From Harmonia axyridis (lineage: Eukaryota; Arthropoda; Insecta; Coleoptera; Coccinellidae), in the NCBI RefSeq assembly GCF_914767665.1, contig NC_059501.1, positions 49,228,798 to 49,292,797 of the forward strand: a stretch of 64,000 nt of DNA. The letters run 5' to 3'. The position numbers and the translations under genes were made by a program. The stretch's first letter is position 1. The number at the start of each line of letters is the position of its first letter. Positions 1 to 10,884 of the stretch are shown here, piece after piece. The notes under the pieces are model-generated. The model saw nothing but the letters and a program-made list of their open reading frames with translations, was not told where the DNA came from and ran no database searches.

Positions 1-2208
1 AGCATCTTCCTGCTTTATAATCACCTGATTGATAGTATAATCAAATGCAAATGTGTTGACATTCCTAGTGAAAGATATTTTGAGGCACTTGTCAAAATTC
101 AGAAAGAGGAAATTTACAGAGCAGTACTCATAAAACCTGTCCAAATCCTCCTGAAGTTTCATACAGTCTTCGAAACTACTTATCCTCAAAAATATTTTGA
201 GATCATCAGCGTACACCAAGAACTTAGCATAATGAAAGCAGCAGGATATACTGTTTAAATAAATAATAAAGAACAAGGGCCTCAGATGAGATCCCTGAGG
301 AACACCTGATCCATTATGAAAAATGCCTGAATACTGTCCATTCACGCATACAAATTGGGATCTATGTAGAATACATGACTGTATCCACCTCAACAAGCTC
401 CCACATATACCCACCTCCGCAAGTCTTCGCAATAAAACAGCATGATTTATTTTGTCAAAAGCCTTTTTAAAATCTGTATAAACACTATCAACCTGAGAAT
501 GGCTTTCAAAGCCTTCATTAAGATATTCTAGGAAATTCAATAAATTTGTTTCCAGATTTCGACCCTTGACAAACCCATGCTGATTTTCTATTATTATGTG
601 TTTTACATGATTAGAAATGAAATCGTATACCAATGACTCGAAGAGTTTAGGAATAGCCGAGAGTATGGATATGGGGCGATAGTTCTTGATGATATTTTTG
701 CGCCACCTTTGTGAACAGGGACTATCTTCGAGAGTTTCCATCTATGGGGAAAAATCCCCGAATGTAAAGATGTGTTGAAAATTATAGTGAGCGGTTTCAA
801 TATGTTTATTCTACATTTGATCAGAAAAAGTGGTGGAATATCATCTGGGCCGGGACCCTTATCAGGATTTAGAGCATTTAAAGCCTTTTCTACTGCTATC
901 TCATTCAAAGTGATTTCAGACAAGTAGGTACATACTGTTATAAAGATTCTGTACTTCATTAATATTATCGTGGTTGTTCGTAGACGACTCGAAAGCACCG
1001 CTGAAAAACTGAGCAAACAGATTGGCTATGTCCTCAGATGAGAAAATCTCAACATTATCATTTTTCATCTGTGAGGGAAATTTGCCATGTTTTTTCTTAT
1101 GGGATATGAACTTGAAAAACTCTGTAGAATCCTGTGGAAGTTTTTGTTCAACCTGGTCTAAATAGTTATGAAAATCTCTCACCATTAAGTATTTAGAAAG
1201 TGTTCTGAGATTTTTAAAAAGATCATAATCGGATTTATTCTTATAGACTTTAAATTTTTTGTGTACTTTAAGTTTGCTTTTTATAGTTTTGATTAGTTCT
1301 TTAGAGTAAAATAAAGGAAACTTTTTTTTTACATTTAGTCCTAGGTACATACTTCTGTATAAGGTTTTTTAAGATGCTGTAAAAGACCTCCACCTGAGAC
1401 TCTACATCCGAATCTGATAAAAGAGAAATCCAATCGACCTCTGATAAATCGGTATTCATTGCCTCGAAATCGGCCTTTTTAAAATTGAGCCGATATTCAG
1501 AAGGTTCCTTCAAATAGCTATAATTCTTAAAATCGAACAAAAATTCGAGAGCTGGGTGATGGTCATCCTCATTAACAATTGGGACACAAGATCTAGTTAG
1601 CTCTTTCACCCTGAATTTGTTACACAATACCAAATCCAAAATTCTATTGTTTAAATTATTGATCTTATTAAACTGCTTAAGTTCAAGGAAATTAAAAGTG
1701 TCTATTATACCTGTCCACTTACTGTCCACCCCTACCGCACTCATATTTTCAGCCACCGGTTGGCACTCCCACCTTACCGTAGAACAGTTGAAATCGCCAC
1801 ACACCGAAATCAAGTCATTCTCACCCATTTTTTCCATTATTCTCTCCAACTTCTCGATGAAAGATGCAGATGCAGATTCATTTCCCGGAGGTAGATACAC
1901 ACAACAAACATAAACAGTTTTATTGTTCACATTCATGACTACCCAAACATCCTCCGTGTTGCCCTCAAACTCCGGAACATGTCTAGCGCCAAAATGATCC
2001 CGAACAATCACAAAAACACCACCTCCATCTTTTTTGTTCGAATTTTTCGCACAGCGATCGTTACGAAAGATGGTATAACCACTTTCGATTAGTTCCTGAT
2101 CAAAAACACCGTCATTAAGCCAGGATTCCGTTATCAACACCAAGTCAAAAGAACTGGAGAGTAAGTTCAATTTGAAGATGGGTAATTTGGTACGTAATCC
2201 ACGTACGT
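1..2208 (-). pseudogene. CR1/jockey-group non-LTR retrotransposon ORF2 fragment (copy 1)
   Basis: This is a reversed, partial copy of the element at 10722-14838; base 1 corresponds to about 14035 there, so the window edge cuts it. On the minus strand it reads an apurinic-type endonuclease (about 1301-2208: LITESWLND, then GDFNCSTVRWE) followed by the start of the reverse transcriptase (PDKGPGPDDIPP at about 840-880, and the YADD box near 210). It is broken by a homopolymer frameshift near 1321-1330 (one extra T in a T run) and further shifts near 910 and 700. It keeps about 170 bp (around 1090-1240) that the other copy has lost. At its 5' end it joins an R4-like 5' end without poly(A) or (TA)n. 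It is a dead copy. Confidence 0.85.
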
Positions 2209-2270
2209 ACTGAAGATCCGGGTGACTCGCGTATGCGGGGTCGTCATTCCCCGAAGGCATTATGCCCCCC

Positions 2271-2273
<3 letters not shown>
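2209..2273 (-). mobile_element. R4-like element, 5' terminal fragment
   Basis: On the minus strand this matches the first 65 bases of R4-A (10015-10079) almost exactly, including GACGACCCCGCATACGCGAG. The element end abuts (TA)n at 2274, as it does in R4-A. The inner end fuses directly to the CR1 fragment at CTTCAG/TACGTACG. The match to R4-A defines the true 5' terminus of this family. Confidence 0.8.
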
Positions 2274-2306
<33 letters not shown>

Positions 2307-2320
2307 ATATATATATATAT
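2274..2320. repeat. (TA)n microsatellite
   Basis: About 47 nt of TA with one GA interruption, between the R4-like 5' end and the PLE-1 fragment. Confidence 0.95.
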
Positions 2321-2438
2321 CAACAATTTTAATTCCCAATATACAACAATAGTTATAAGTATGATAAGGGGTGTGTGAAAATAAAGAAGAGTGAAATTAT
2401 AACACTTATCAATTTACCCACACCCCTTATCATACTTA

Positions 2439-2442
<4 letters not shown>
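2321..2442. mobile_element. Miniature PLE-1 terminal fragment (copy 1)
   Basis: A 122-bp piece matching the PLE-1 end found at 32332-32425 and 41050-41106. It is itself a fold-back: GTTATAAGTATGATAAGGGG near its start is mirrored by CCCCTTATCATACTTATAAC near its end. It has no hammerhead and no coding sequence. (TA)n lies on both sides. The reverse-complement piece at 9808-9930 sits beside an R4-like 5' end in the same relative order. Confidence 0.75.

Positions 2443-2532
<90 letters not shown>
2443..2532. repeat. (TA)n microsatellite
   Basis: About 90 nt of almost pure TA between the PLE-1 fragment and the poly(T) of an R4-like tail. Confidence 0.95.
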
Positions 2533-2533
<1 letters not shown>

Positions 2534-2696
2534 TTTTTTTTTTTCTTCACCATTCAGGGTATGGCTGTTCATGGAAATGCCGGGTTAGGTTCACCAAGGC
2601 ATTCTCTCATTCACTGGTTAAGAACCCGCGTATTATACGTGTTGTCCACAAGATGACCTCTCGCTGTGCATCGCTGATCAACCTTTCTTCCAGTCC
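2533..2696 (-). mobile_element. R4-like element, 3' end only
   Basis: On the minus strand this encodes the last residues of an R4-like protein (LISDAQREVILWTTRIIRG, ending FLTSE and stop at about 2607), then a short 3' UTR and poly(A). R4-B ends in the closely similar LISEAQKEVILWTTRIVRM. Both sides are (TA)n. It is a strongly 5'-truncated insertion. Confidence 0.85.
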
Positions 2697-2826
<130 letters not shown>

Positions 2827-4033
2827 AGTCTCTGAGCGTCCGTGGCGAATTTCTCGCACAATCCCTAACTTATCGAATATATACTTTTCATCACTGAACA
2901 GAAGAGGTCGTTAGATGTCCGCAAACTTACTTTGGTCAATATCTATTTTATCAACTCTCATTCTAACGATTTCCGAGCGTCATTTCAAGAAACCTTCCTA
3001 GAGCGTCCAAAATATACAACAAAACTTTCACCTTGCCGATTACTAGGCGTCCAGGCTATGTTGCCAGTTAGGGCACTGTCGGCAAGACCGAGGCTTCTCT
3101 AGAAACAAACAAGAACAGACTCTGCCGACTGATTTACGATCATTCATGCGTCATTAATCGTAGAAAAAATCACAACAGCTGCACTCGCCAATAAATGAAT
3201 CTCGACCGAGTTCGGCGTTTGAAACTTTTGCTTCAAGCGTTGACCTCGCTAGGCTTAGCCTTGATATTAATAAATGGGGATTGGATTGGAATATAATATA
3301 AAACGAATTTTCAAAACTTGGATATTTCAGAACCTGTTTGTCACATGGTGTTGAAATTTTGTGTCTATATGGCGGGCATCTGTAAAATGAGTTCTATGAA
3401 ATCTCATCTTTAGAGGTATTTCAAGTAAAAAGAAAATTGAAACCTCTGATTTGATGAGTTCTCAAACCACAGAAGGTCATAAATAAAAACTTTTGGACCG
3501 TGTGTTGTTTGTATTTTAAGGGTTCATTCCAGATACTTAGACAAGAACAGAGAAATGCAACTATGTGGATACAAAGATGCATGATAAAAATTCCGATTGC
3601 TGTCCAACATAGGGCGGAAAAGAGAAACGTGTAGTTTTTTTTCAATCCGTGAATTAAGAGAAGTATGTGGACGTCGGTGGAAAAATTTTAAAATATATTT
3701 CAGAATACTCTTTTAACATGATCCGTTGCCAATATACGATGGTACATATCGAAAAGAAAAGAATTTATGTATGCATTTATTATTTCCTGATTCTTTTTCG
3801 TCTCTCCGTATTTCGTATAATTCTGAGATTTCTATTTGTCATTTAGCAAATTCTTAATGCCAAACAGAACGTGATCACAAAACAGCGAGACAAATCACTA
3901 AATCGTTTGCAGGAATCATGGCTTCCTGAATTTGAGTGAGAATGTTAACGTTCTTCAACCTCCGAACAAAAACTAACTGTCGAATAGATTCGACTATTTG
4001 AATTTTATATAACTCAACCTGAAATCAGCTCCT

Positions 4034-7000
4034 TGATTTACGTCAGTGCTCTTCTAGAATTTCTGATTTTTGTATATCTGCGGTATCATTGGATGGAGTT
4101 CGCCCTCTTACGAATTCATCTTTCGAGATTCTAAAATGTTTCTTTCGTAAGTTATTGCAATAACTTTCAGTTTCCGATAGGTCGACCGTAAATACAATAA
4201 CTTCTGAAAGAAAAGACTTAGAGACTCGATATTTGTAGAGCAGGATTTGAGATTACTTGATTCCGTAGATATATCCATTCGAAATTGTAATTTCGATTTG
4301 TCCGGATTGAAATCTGCTACTTGGTTAAAAAATTACGGCGTTAATCACTTTACAGAACCTCGTGAGGAAATGGCTTAGAAGCTCCTGGTTTTGTTTTTTT
4401 TGTATAACTCTTTGAAAATTTCACAACCTATGTTTGGTAGTGCGTATGTATGAGTTTTTTTTTTCTTGAAATTTTGAAAAACTGATATATAATCGGAATG
4501 AAATAATTTGATGAGGTTTCATTGAACTATCATATCAAATTGAAAGAAGAGATGGAAAATTAGACGTAATTCCTCGATTCTTTATGTCTCCGTGCCAAAA
4601 GGGGGCGGGTCAGTTAGTATCATCCTAACATCGACATTTACTGACACAAATCATTGAACCACTGAAGAATATAATATCAAGATCCTCACAAAGTTTTGTA
4701 CGAACGCAATTTCTCACAAAATTTTGTTGGCACCATTTGGTTAGTGAATTCTTGAAAAAAAAGGTTTCTAAAATGTTCCTTATTTTTGTTGAAAAACATT
4801 TCCTTTTCTTCAGATTCCAATGAAATTCGTTTTTGCGCGCATATTCTAGCGGAACAGCGTGCTATCGTTTGCCCCACTGTCTATAATTTTCGAATTTTCG
4901 AGCGAAAATGGTCTCGTTTCCACGATAACTTGAAAACGAAAAGAGGTATCGACATGAAATTTCGTTCGGCCAGGTTCGTTGATGGGCCGAATCGCTCGAG
5001 GGGTTTAGAAGCTATGGTCATTTGAATTTTTGAGTTAAAGCCAATATCTCAGGGAATTATAATGCAATCGCACTCAAAGTTGGTGGGTACCAACGTGCAA
5101 CTTCGGGCCGAATTTTTTCGAGATAGTATCGATAGTTAATTAAAAAAAAATTATCAGATTCCAATGAGTTCTAGCACATGTTTTGATGCTGAAATTTCAG
5201 CATTTTTCAAGTTTTCAAGTTTCGGAGATATAGGGAGAAAAAATATGTAAAATATTGTGATATTTTTCCTTGGTACGGTTATTATTTCTGAAATAACTCA
5301 ACAAATATGAATCCGATCACGATAACAATTAATGGTTAAATGCGAATCACTTACACGCATTTGGTCGCGAAATTTTGTCGGTATCGTATAAATAGTAAAT
5401 TAAAAGAAAATTGGAAAATCATTGACGTGAAGTCATCAGCTTTTGCGCGCATGTTCAAAGCAGACCACCAAGTGAACATGCGCGCAAAAGCTGATGACTT
5501 CACGTCAGTGCTTTCCAAATTTTTTTTTTCCAACAGCACCTAGAAAAATTCCATCTGAATAGTATCGTGAAAAATTTCAATCAAGCGCGGGTAAACGGCG
5601 GGAACTACAGCTCACTTTCTGGTCTAGAAATGGTATTATATCAACTACTAGCTTATGCACTCACATTTGACATTCAAGTTTCATTATGATCAGATTAACA
5701 TCTCTTGAGTTATTCCAGAAATAAAAAATAAAACGAAAAAAATAAAAAATAACGAAATTTGACATATTCTTTTCGCAATATCTCCCAACATTGAAATCGA
5801 GTAAAATTGAAATTATGTTTACTCTTGGAAAATGTCGACGTCAAAACACGTGCAAAAATAAATCAGAAATCTGATGAGGAAAAAAAAATTTTTTCAAAAC
5901 AAATTGCAAAAATTTTCCAAATATATTTTTTTTAAATTTCCAAGAATTCGATCTCATTGAAAAAAATCAGAAAAGTTGCGCGTCAGTACTCTCCATTAAT
6001 GTACCAAGTTCGAAGGCGATCGCACCATTAGTTCATGCGATATTAATCACATAACCTCAAAAATTCAAATGACTATAACTCCGAAACAGCTCGACCGATT
6101 TGGCTGGATATCAAACATAGCCGCGGCATTTTGACTCGGAACCTTCTCCAAAAAATTTCAGATTGATTTCTACCTGCGTTTTTCCGTAATCGTGCCTACA
6201 GACGGTCGGCCGGACAGTATCGATTTTGACAACGGATTCTTCATCAGTGAGTCGAACTTAGTGGTTTAAAACCATTTTCGCGAGGAAATTCGAAAAGACT
6301 GACATTGTGACGAAATGATAGCACGCTGTTCCCCTTGAACATGCGCGCAAAAAATGCAAGAAGAGTTAATCTTTTGTTCGCAAGCGATAATTTCACGTCA
6401 GTGCTTTTCTAGAATTTGTTCTTTGGTTTCGTTGTTATCTCCGAGATTACCCAAAAATAATTAATCCTGTTGTAACCGAACTGGACAATTGGTTGAAGAA
6501 TATCCACTTGCAAATTATTGTATTGATCTTATTATTTAGTAAAGTCAAAATCAAATCATTTTAGAAAATTTCATACCCGATGATGATTAAATTAGGAGGT
6601 TAGATTCAGAATATCAACGCGCAGTTTGTTCGCTAAATTTTGTTGGTATCGTTTGGTTAGTGACTTCTTAAAAAAATATTTTCAGAAATTTTTCCATATT
6701 TTTGTTGAAAAAAAATTGCCATTCTTCAGATTCCAATGAAATACTTTAGGGAACCTAAGCTCCGTATTCTTCAACAGTGAGCTGCATTTCAATTTGATTG
6801 GATTTTAAGTTCAGGAGATAAAGGGAAAAACATGTCAAATTTCGCGTTTTTGCGCGCATGTTCTAGGGAAACAGCGTGCTATCGTTTTGTCACGATGTCT
6901 GTCTTTTTGAAATGTTTTCGCTAAAATGGTCTCAAACGGCTAGGTTGGACTCACTGATGAAGAATCTGTCTTTAAAATGAATTCTGTCCGGTCAGCCGAC

Positions 7001-8776
7001 CTTCCGTCTGTTGTCACGATTGCGGGAAAACGAAGACATCTATCTAGATTTTCGGAATAGTTTGCGCATCAGAATGCGACGGTTGAGTTCATTAACCAGC
7101 TACATCGGTCGAGCGGTTTCGGAGTTTTGAATCATTTGAAATTTTGAGGTTATGTTATTAATATATTAGGAACTAAATGTGCGATCGTATTCAAACGTAG
7201 TACGTGAATGGGGAGTACTGACACGCAACTTTTAAAATTTTTCATTGAGATCGTATGTTTGGTAAATTTAAAAAAATTTGTTTTTCGAGAATTTTCGCAA
7301 TTTTTTTGAAAAAATTTTTTTTTTCAAAAAGGAGTCATCAGATTTCCAATTAGTGTTTGCACATGTTTTGATATCAATATTTTCAACAGTACACATAATT
7401 TTAATTTCATCCGATTTTAATTTTGGGAGACATTGCAAAAAGAATAAGTCGAATTTTGTGATATTTTCCTTAATAAGGTTATTATTTCTGAAATTACTCC
7501 AGAAATATGAATCTGAAGGAATAACTAACGTGCATTAGCTCGCAGAAATTCGTCGATATCGTTGTGTTAGTACACCAAAAAAAAATTATGGAAAATTTTC
7601 CCAATTTTTGATGTAAAAAATTTCTTTTCGAGAATCTATTCATCAGATTCAAACAATATTCCACACAAACCTTGAGATTAATATTCTCCATCAGTGTGCC
7701 AAATTTCAGTCAGATTCGATTCCATTTTCCGGAGATTCACGTCAAAAGTATGTCGAATTTCTTGTTTATTTCTCGATTTCGTTGTTATTTCCGAAATAAA
7801 TCAAATTATACCAATCCGATGATGACGAAACTTGGACTATAGTTAGCAAATGCTAATACACAATTCTGTTCAAATTTTCCTGATGTTCGTGTCATCGAAA
7901 CAATCACCAAGGAATTCTAACATGCGCGCAAAAGCTCCTGACTTCACGTCAGTTCTTTTATATATTTTTTTTTATATACTGAGAAAACGATACCAACTTA
8001 ATTTTGTAGGCCTTTGTGCGTTCGTATTCTGCAATTAATGAACATGTTGTCATGATTGGATCCGAATTATTCCGTAAATAACAAACAATACCGAGAAAAA
8101 AACATGAAATTTTCCCACTTTCTATTAAAACTGAAATCAAATCTAACTTAGATTTGCACCACTGTTGTTGAATATTAACTTCAAGGTCCATGCAGACTTT
8201 CATCGAAATATGATGTACAGACACCGAAAAAAAATTTTTCAGCAAGTGCGTCGGTATTCTACTAATTGCGCATTTTGGATATTATCGAATCAGTATTTCT
8301 TGACTTATTCTGGAAATAAGAACGAAACCTAAGAAAAACGCGACCTTTGACAATTTTTCTCTCAATATCTCCGATAGTTGAAAACGGAACAAACTGAAAT
8401 TTTGTAGACTATTGTGAAATATTGACAATAATGCGTGTGCAAAAATGCACTGAAATCTGATTGGTAGCTTCTGATGAAAAAAAATTATTAAAAATATTTT
8501 CGAAAAATATTCTTTTAAGATTTCAGTAACAATACGACCTCAACAAAATTTTGGGCGCCAGTATTCTACATGAGTAGTTTCTGAGATATTGAGGAGGAGC
8601 CTTTAAAGATTCAAACTCAAAATCCTATCATGAAAAAACTTAGTTACTAGTTGAAAATTGCTAGTACAGAATTTTGTGCAGAGTTGCATGATGACCGCTT
8701 CTTCAGAACAATCCCACACGAATATTAACATGCGCGCGAAAGTTCCTGACTTCACGTCAGTGCTTTTCTAGAATTG
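4034..8776. repeat. Dispersed box array: GCGCGCA plus CACGTCAGTGCTTTTCTAGAAT
   Basis: A compound motif recurs every 0.5-1 kb: ACATGCGCGCAAAAGC, a short spacer, then TTCACGTCAGTGCTTTTCT. Copies or parts lie at 4040-4063, 4831-4860 (inverted), 5421-5456 (inverted), 5474-5515, 6341-6415, 6847-6870 (inverted), 7920-7955 and 8728-8775. A linked word, ACAGCGTGCTATCG, occurs at about 4854 and 6868 and inverted near 6318-6332. A related GACGGTCGGCCGGACAG style module at about 6195 resembles text at 57945-57965. No coding sequence is seen. Confidence 0.6.
5421..5512. repeat. Long near-perfect hairpin made of two inverted boxes
   Basis: Arms of about 38 bp (5421-5456 and 5474-5511) surround a spacer of about 17 nt. 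The arms contain TGACGTGAAGTCATCAGC and its complement, plus the GCGCGC core. The pair looks like head-to-head copies of the box that recurs through S1. Confidence 0.8.
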
Positions 8777-9263
8777 TTTACTATATTGACCAGCCTAAAT
8801 TCAAATATAATATTATTACAACTGATACAGATCTGGATTCCAGAAACTATATACAGATTGAGCACATTCACTAAATCAATATTTCATCCGAACAGATGTC
8901 TTTATGGAAGCGAGAACTATCCCTGAATTGAACAAAATCGCCGCTATCGAGAAAAGTGATGATTCATAACAATCAAAACAGGGGTAACGCTCTACTTGGG
9001 AAATATTATGAATAATCACGAGAAACCAGCGTTGCCAGTTTGCCTCGACATTGAGGACGCCCAGAAATCGGTAAGGTGAAAGCAGTATATACTGTGGAGG
9101 AATATACAGAAGTTGTAGTGAGCGCCCCAAGCGGCGGACACGCTGAACCATAATATACTAGTTGAATATTGAAATTTACGTCCCACTATCTTCTGAGCGT
9201 CCCCAAAAATTTTTGTGTACGAGATCGTAGGACTACTAGGAATGGTTTAACATAAGCAGACTT

Positions 9264-9289
9264 CCAAGCGTCCATATATGGACGCTTGG
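9264..9289. repeat. Perfect 26-bp palindrome centred on ATATAT
   Basis: CCAAGCGTCC then ATATAT then GGACGCTTGG. It is made of two inverted AGCGTCC words and is followed by two more GGACGCT words within 50 bp. It lies at the right edge of S1. Confidence 0.9.
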
Positions 9290-9353
9290 TAGGCACCGGA
9301 CGCTTGGTAGGCGGTAAATTGTCAATGTATGGACGCTCTGAAGATAGCAGGAT

Positions 9354-9354
9354 A

Positions 9355-9412
<58 letters not shown>
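9354..9412. repeat. (TA)n microsatellite
   Basis: About 58 nt with two AAA interruptions near the start; it runs into the poly(T) of an R4-like tail. Confidence 0.9.
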
Positions 9413-9421
<9 letters not shown>

Positions 9422-9513
9422 TTTACCTTCACACGCAATGTGGATCAGTCAGATGACCCGGGCATCGCTGCCAAGGGCCATCCCGTCTGTTAATGAGGGA
9501 AAAGTACTTGCCG

Positions 9514-9515
<2 letters not shown>
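9413..9515 (-). mobile_element. R4-like 3' tail fragment
   Basis: On the minus strand, about 100 bp ends in GTGTGAAGGT-poly(A) next to (TA)n, the 3' architecture of the family. The 5' edge reads like the last codons of the ORF with a frame disruption. The 3' UTR sequence differs from R4-A and R4-B, so this is a separate subfamily. Confidence 0.6.
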
Positions 9516-9553
<38 letters not shown>

Positions 9554-9571
9554 CGGCAAGTACTTTTCCCT
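9496..9571. repeat. Inverted repeat with a (TA)n spacer
   Basis: Arms of 21 bp (9496-9516 and 9551-9571; AAAAGTACTTGCCGTAT and its complement) flank about 34 nt of TA. The left arm is the 5' edge of the R4-like tail at 9413-9515. The right arm is an isolated inverted copy of that edge, again followed by (TA)n. Confidence 0.9.
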
Positions 9572-9589
9572 ATATATATATATATATAT

Positions 9590-9765
9590 TGGAAATACAG
9601 ATAGACTGTGTCTCCCCCGCGAAGTCATCTCAATCTCGCAGAAACAGGTAATCCTCAGTACAACCAGGATCGTACGAAAATTCCTGCAGGAATCGTAGCT
9701 GCCATTCTTGTCTTGACGACCAGTCCGACAAGTATGGGTAAAACCTGTTGCAAACAGTGATTATT

Positions 9766-9780
<15 letters not shown>
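9590..9780 (+). mobile_element. R4-like element, 3' end only
   Basis: On the plus strand this reads the C-terminal residues ISQKQVILSTTRIVRKFLQ and a stop near 9708, then a 3' UTR ending GTGATTATTA-poly(A), then (TA)n. The 5' edge is also (TA)n (9572-9589). It is diverged from R4-A, so another subfamily member. Confidence 0.75.

Positions 9781-9807
<27 letters not shown>
9781..9807. repeat. (TA)n microsatellite
   Basis: About 26 nt between the R4-like poly(A) and the PLE-1 fragment. Confidence 0.9.
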
Positions 9808-9811
<4 letters not shown>

Positions 9812-9927
9812 TAAGTATGATAAGGGGTGTGGGAAAATTGATAAGTATTATAATTTCACTCTTCTTTATTTTCACACACCCCTTATCATACTTATAACTA
9901 TTGTTGTATATTGGGAATTAAAATTGT

Positions 9928-9930
<3 letters not shown>
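9808..9930. mobile_element. Miniature PLE-1 terminal fragment (copy 2)
   Basis: Reverse-complement counterpart of 2321-2442 with only a few differences. It is a fold-back of a 24-bp ATAAGTATGATAAGGGG-type arm followed by the PLE-1 end TATTGGGAATTAAAATTGTT. (TA)n lies on both sides. Confidence 0.75.

Positions 9931-10014
<84 letters not shown>
9931..10014. repeat. (TA)n microsatellite
   Basis: About 84 nt of pure TA, ending exactly at the R4-A 5' terminus. Confidence 0.95.
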
Positions 10015-10018
<4 letters not shown>

Positions 10019-10041
10019 GGGGGGCACAATGCCTTCGGGGA

Positions 10042-10721
10042 ATGACGACCCCGCATACGCGAGCCACCCGGATCTTCAGGCCAGCAACCCGAAGATCTGA
10101 AGAAATTAGTGCTCCTATTACTAGAAGTCAAAATCAGGGCAGTAGGGGACAGCGGGCTGGTCCTCTTCGGATAGAAACCCCAGTTTGGAGGAGATAGTGT
10201 CTCGTCCCACAGGAGTTTCAAATACGCGAGAATGCGATGGACGGAGGAAGATAATGTCCTCATATTACGCGTTCACTACATAGCAACAGATATGCAGCAG
10301 ATAACTGGAAGGAGATATAGGTAACTGTTGACTGAAGTATGGAATGACATCAATCCACGAAGACAATCTTATGCTAACCTTCTTGCCAACAGAGTGAGAT
10401 GGCTCTTGGAAAAAGAGAAATTTTCGACAACTGAACTCAACCCAATAAAACAAAGCTACTTACCACGAATTGATTCAGAGAATAGGGGTGAAGATGAAGA
10501 GGTTCCCCTAGAGAGCAGAACTATCATCCGAATGAGCATCCAACCATTAAGGATAGAGCGCATCTTCAACAGAAACCTCCACAACTACACCGGGATTTCT
10601 GCACAATATAGACCTAAGATTCCAAGGATGTACGGATCTAAAAGAATGCTGGAATGTGTTCGGAGGGTGGACAGGTTGATGGAGAGATATTTAGATGTAA
10701 ACATCACACTTAGGGGGATAG
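10042..10721 (+). pseudogene. R4-A N-terminal region (Myb-like DNA-binding domain)
   Basis: From ATG 10042 the frame gives an Arg/Thr-rich leader. It changes frame near 10190-10220, giving MRWTEEDNVLILRVHYIA (about 10231-10284), the first helix and conserved Trp of a Myb-like domain. An in-frame TAA at about 10321-10323 interrupts it, then LLTEVWNDINPRRQSYANLL follows. Reading stops at 10721, where the CR1 element interrupts a codon. R4-B has the same region without the stop. In the R2/R4 group such domains bind target DNA; the target here is inferred to be (TA)n. Confidence 0.75.
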
Positions 10722-10884
10722 ATATTATCACATTCACGTTCAACGTGTTGGAACGTCGAATATTTGCTCTCAAGTTTTAACGAATATATCATACGTTAAG
10801 TGTAAAGTTTTCGGTGAAACTGGTATCATTCTGTTGCCGATTTTTCGGTGTTCGTAACTCTGCTGTTAGTTTGACTCATTCAGA

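Noticed and set aside
3421..3645. A small minus-strand frame with hydrophobic stretch (IGIFIMHLCIHIVAFLCSC)
   Set aside because: Isolated, no family resemblance, within AT-rich non-coding block S1; probably chance.
9264..9337. AGCGTCC words as telomere-like repeats
   Set aside because: They are irregularly spaced, in both orientations, and unlike TTAGG-type arthropod telomeres.
10015..10080. An HDV-like ribozyme at the R4-like 5' end, as known in R2
   Set aside because: A CGGGG/CCCCG hairpin exists, but I could not place the nested double pseudoknot. Folding software and a 5'-end cleavage test would decide.
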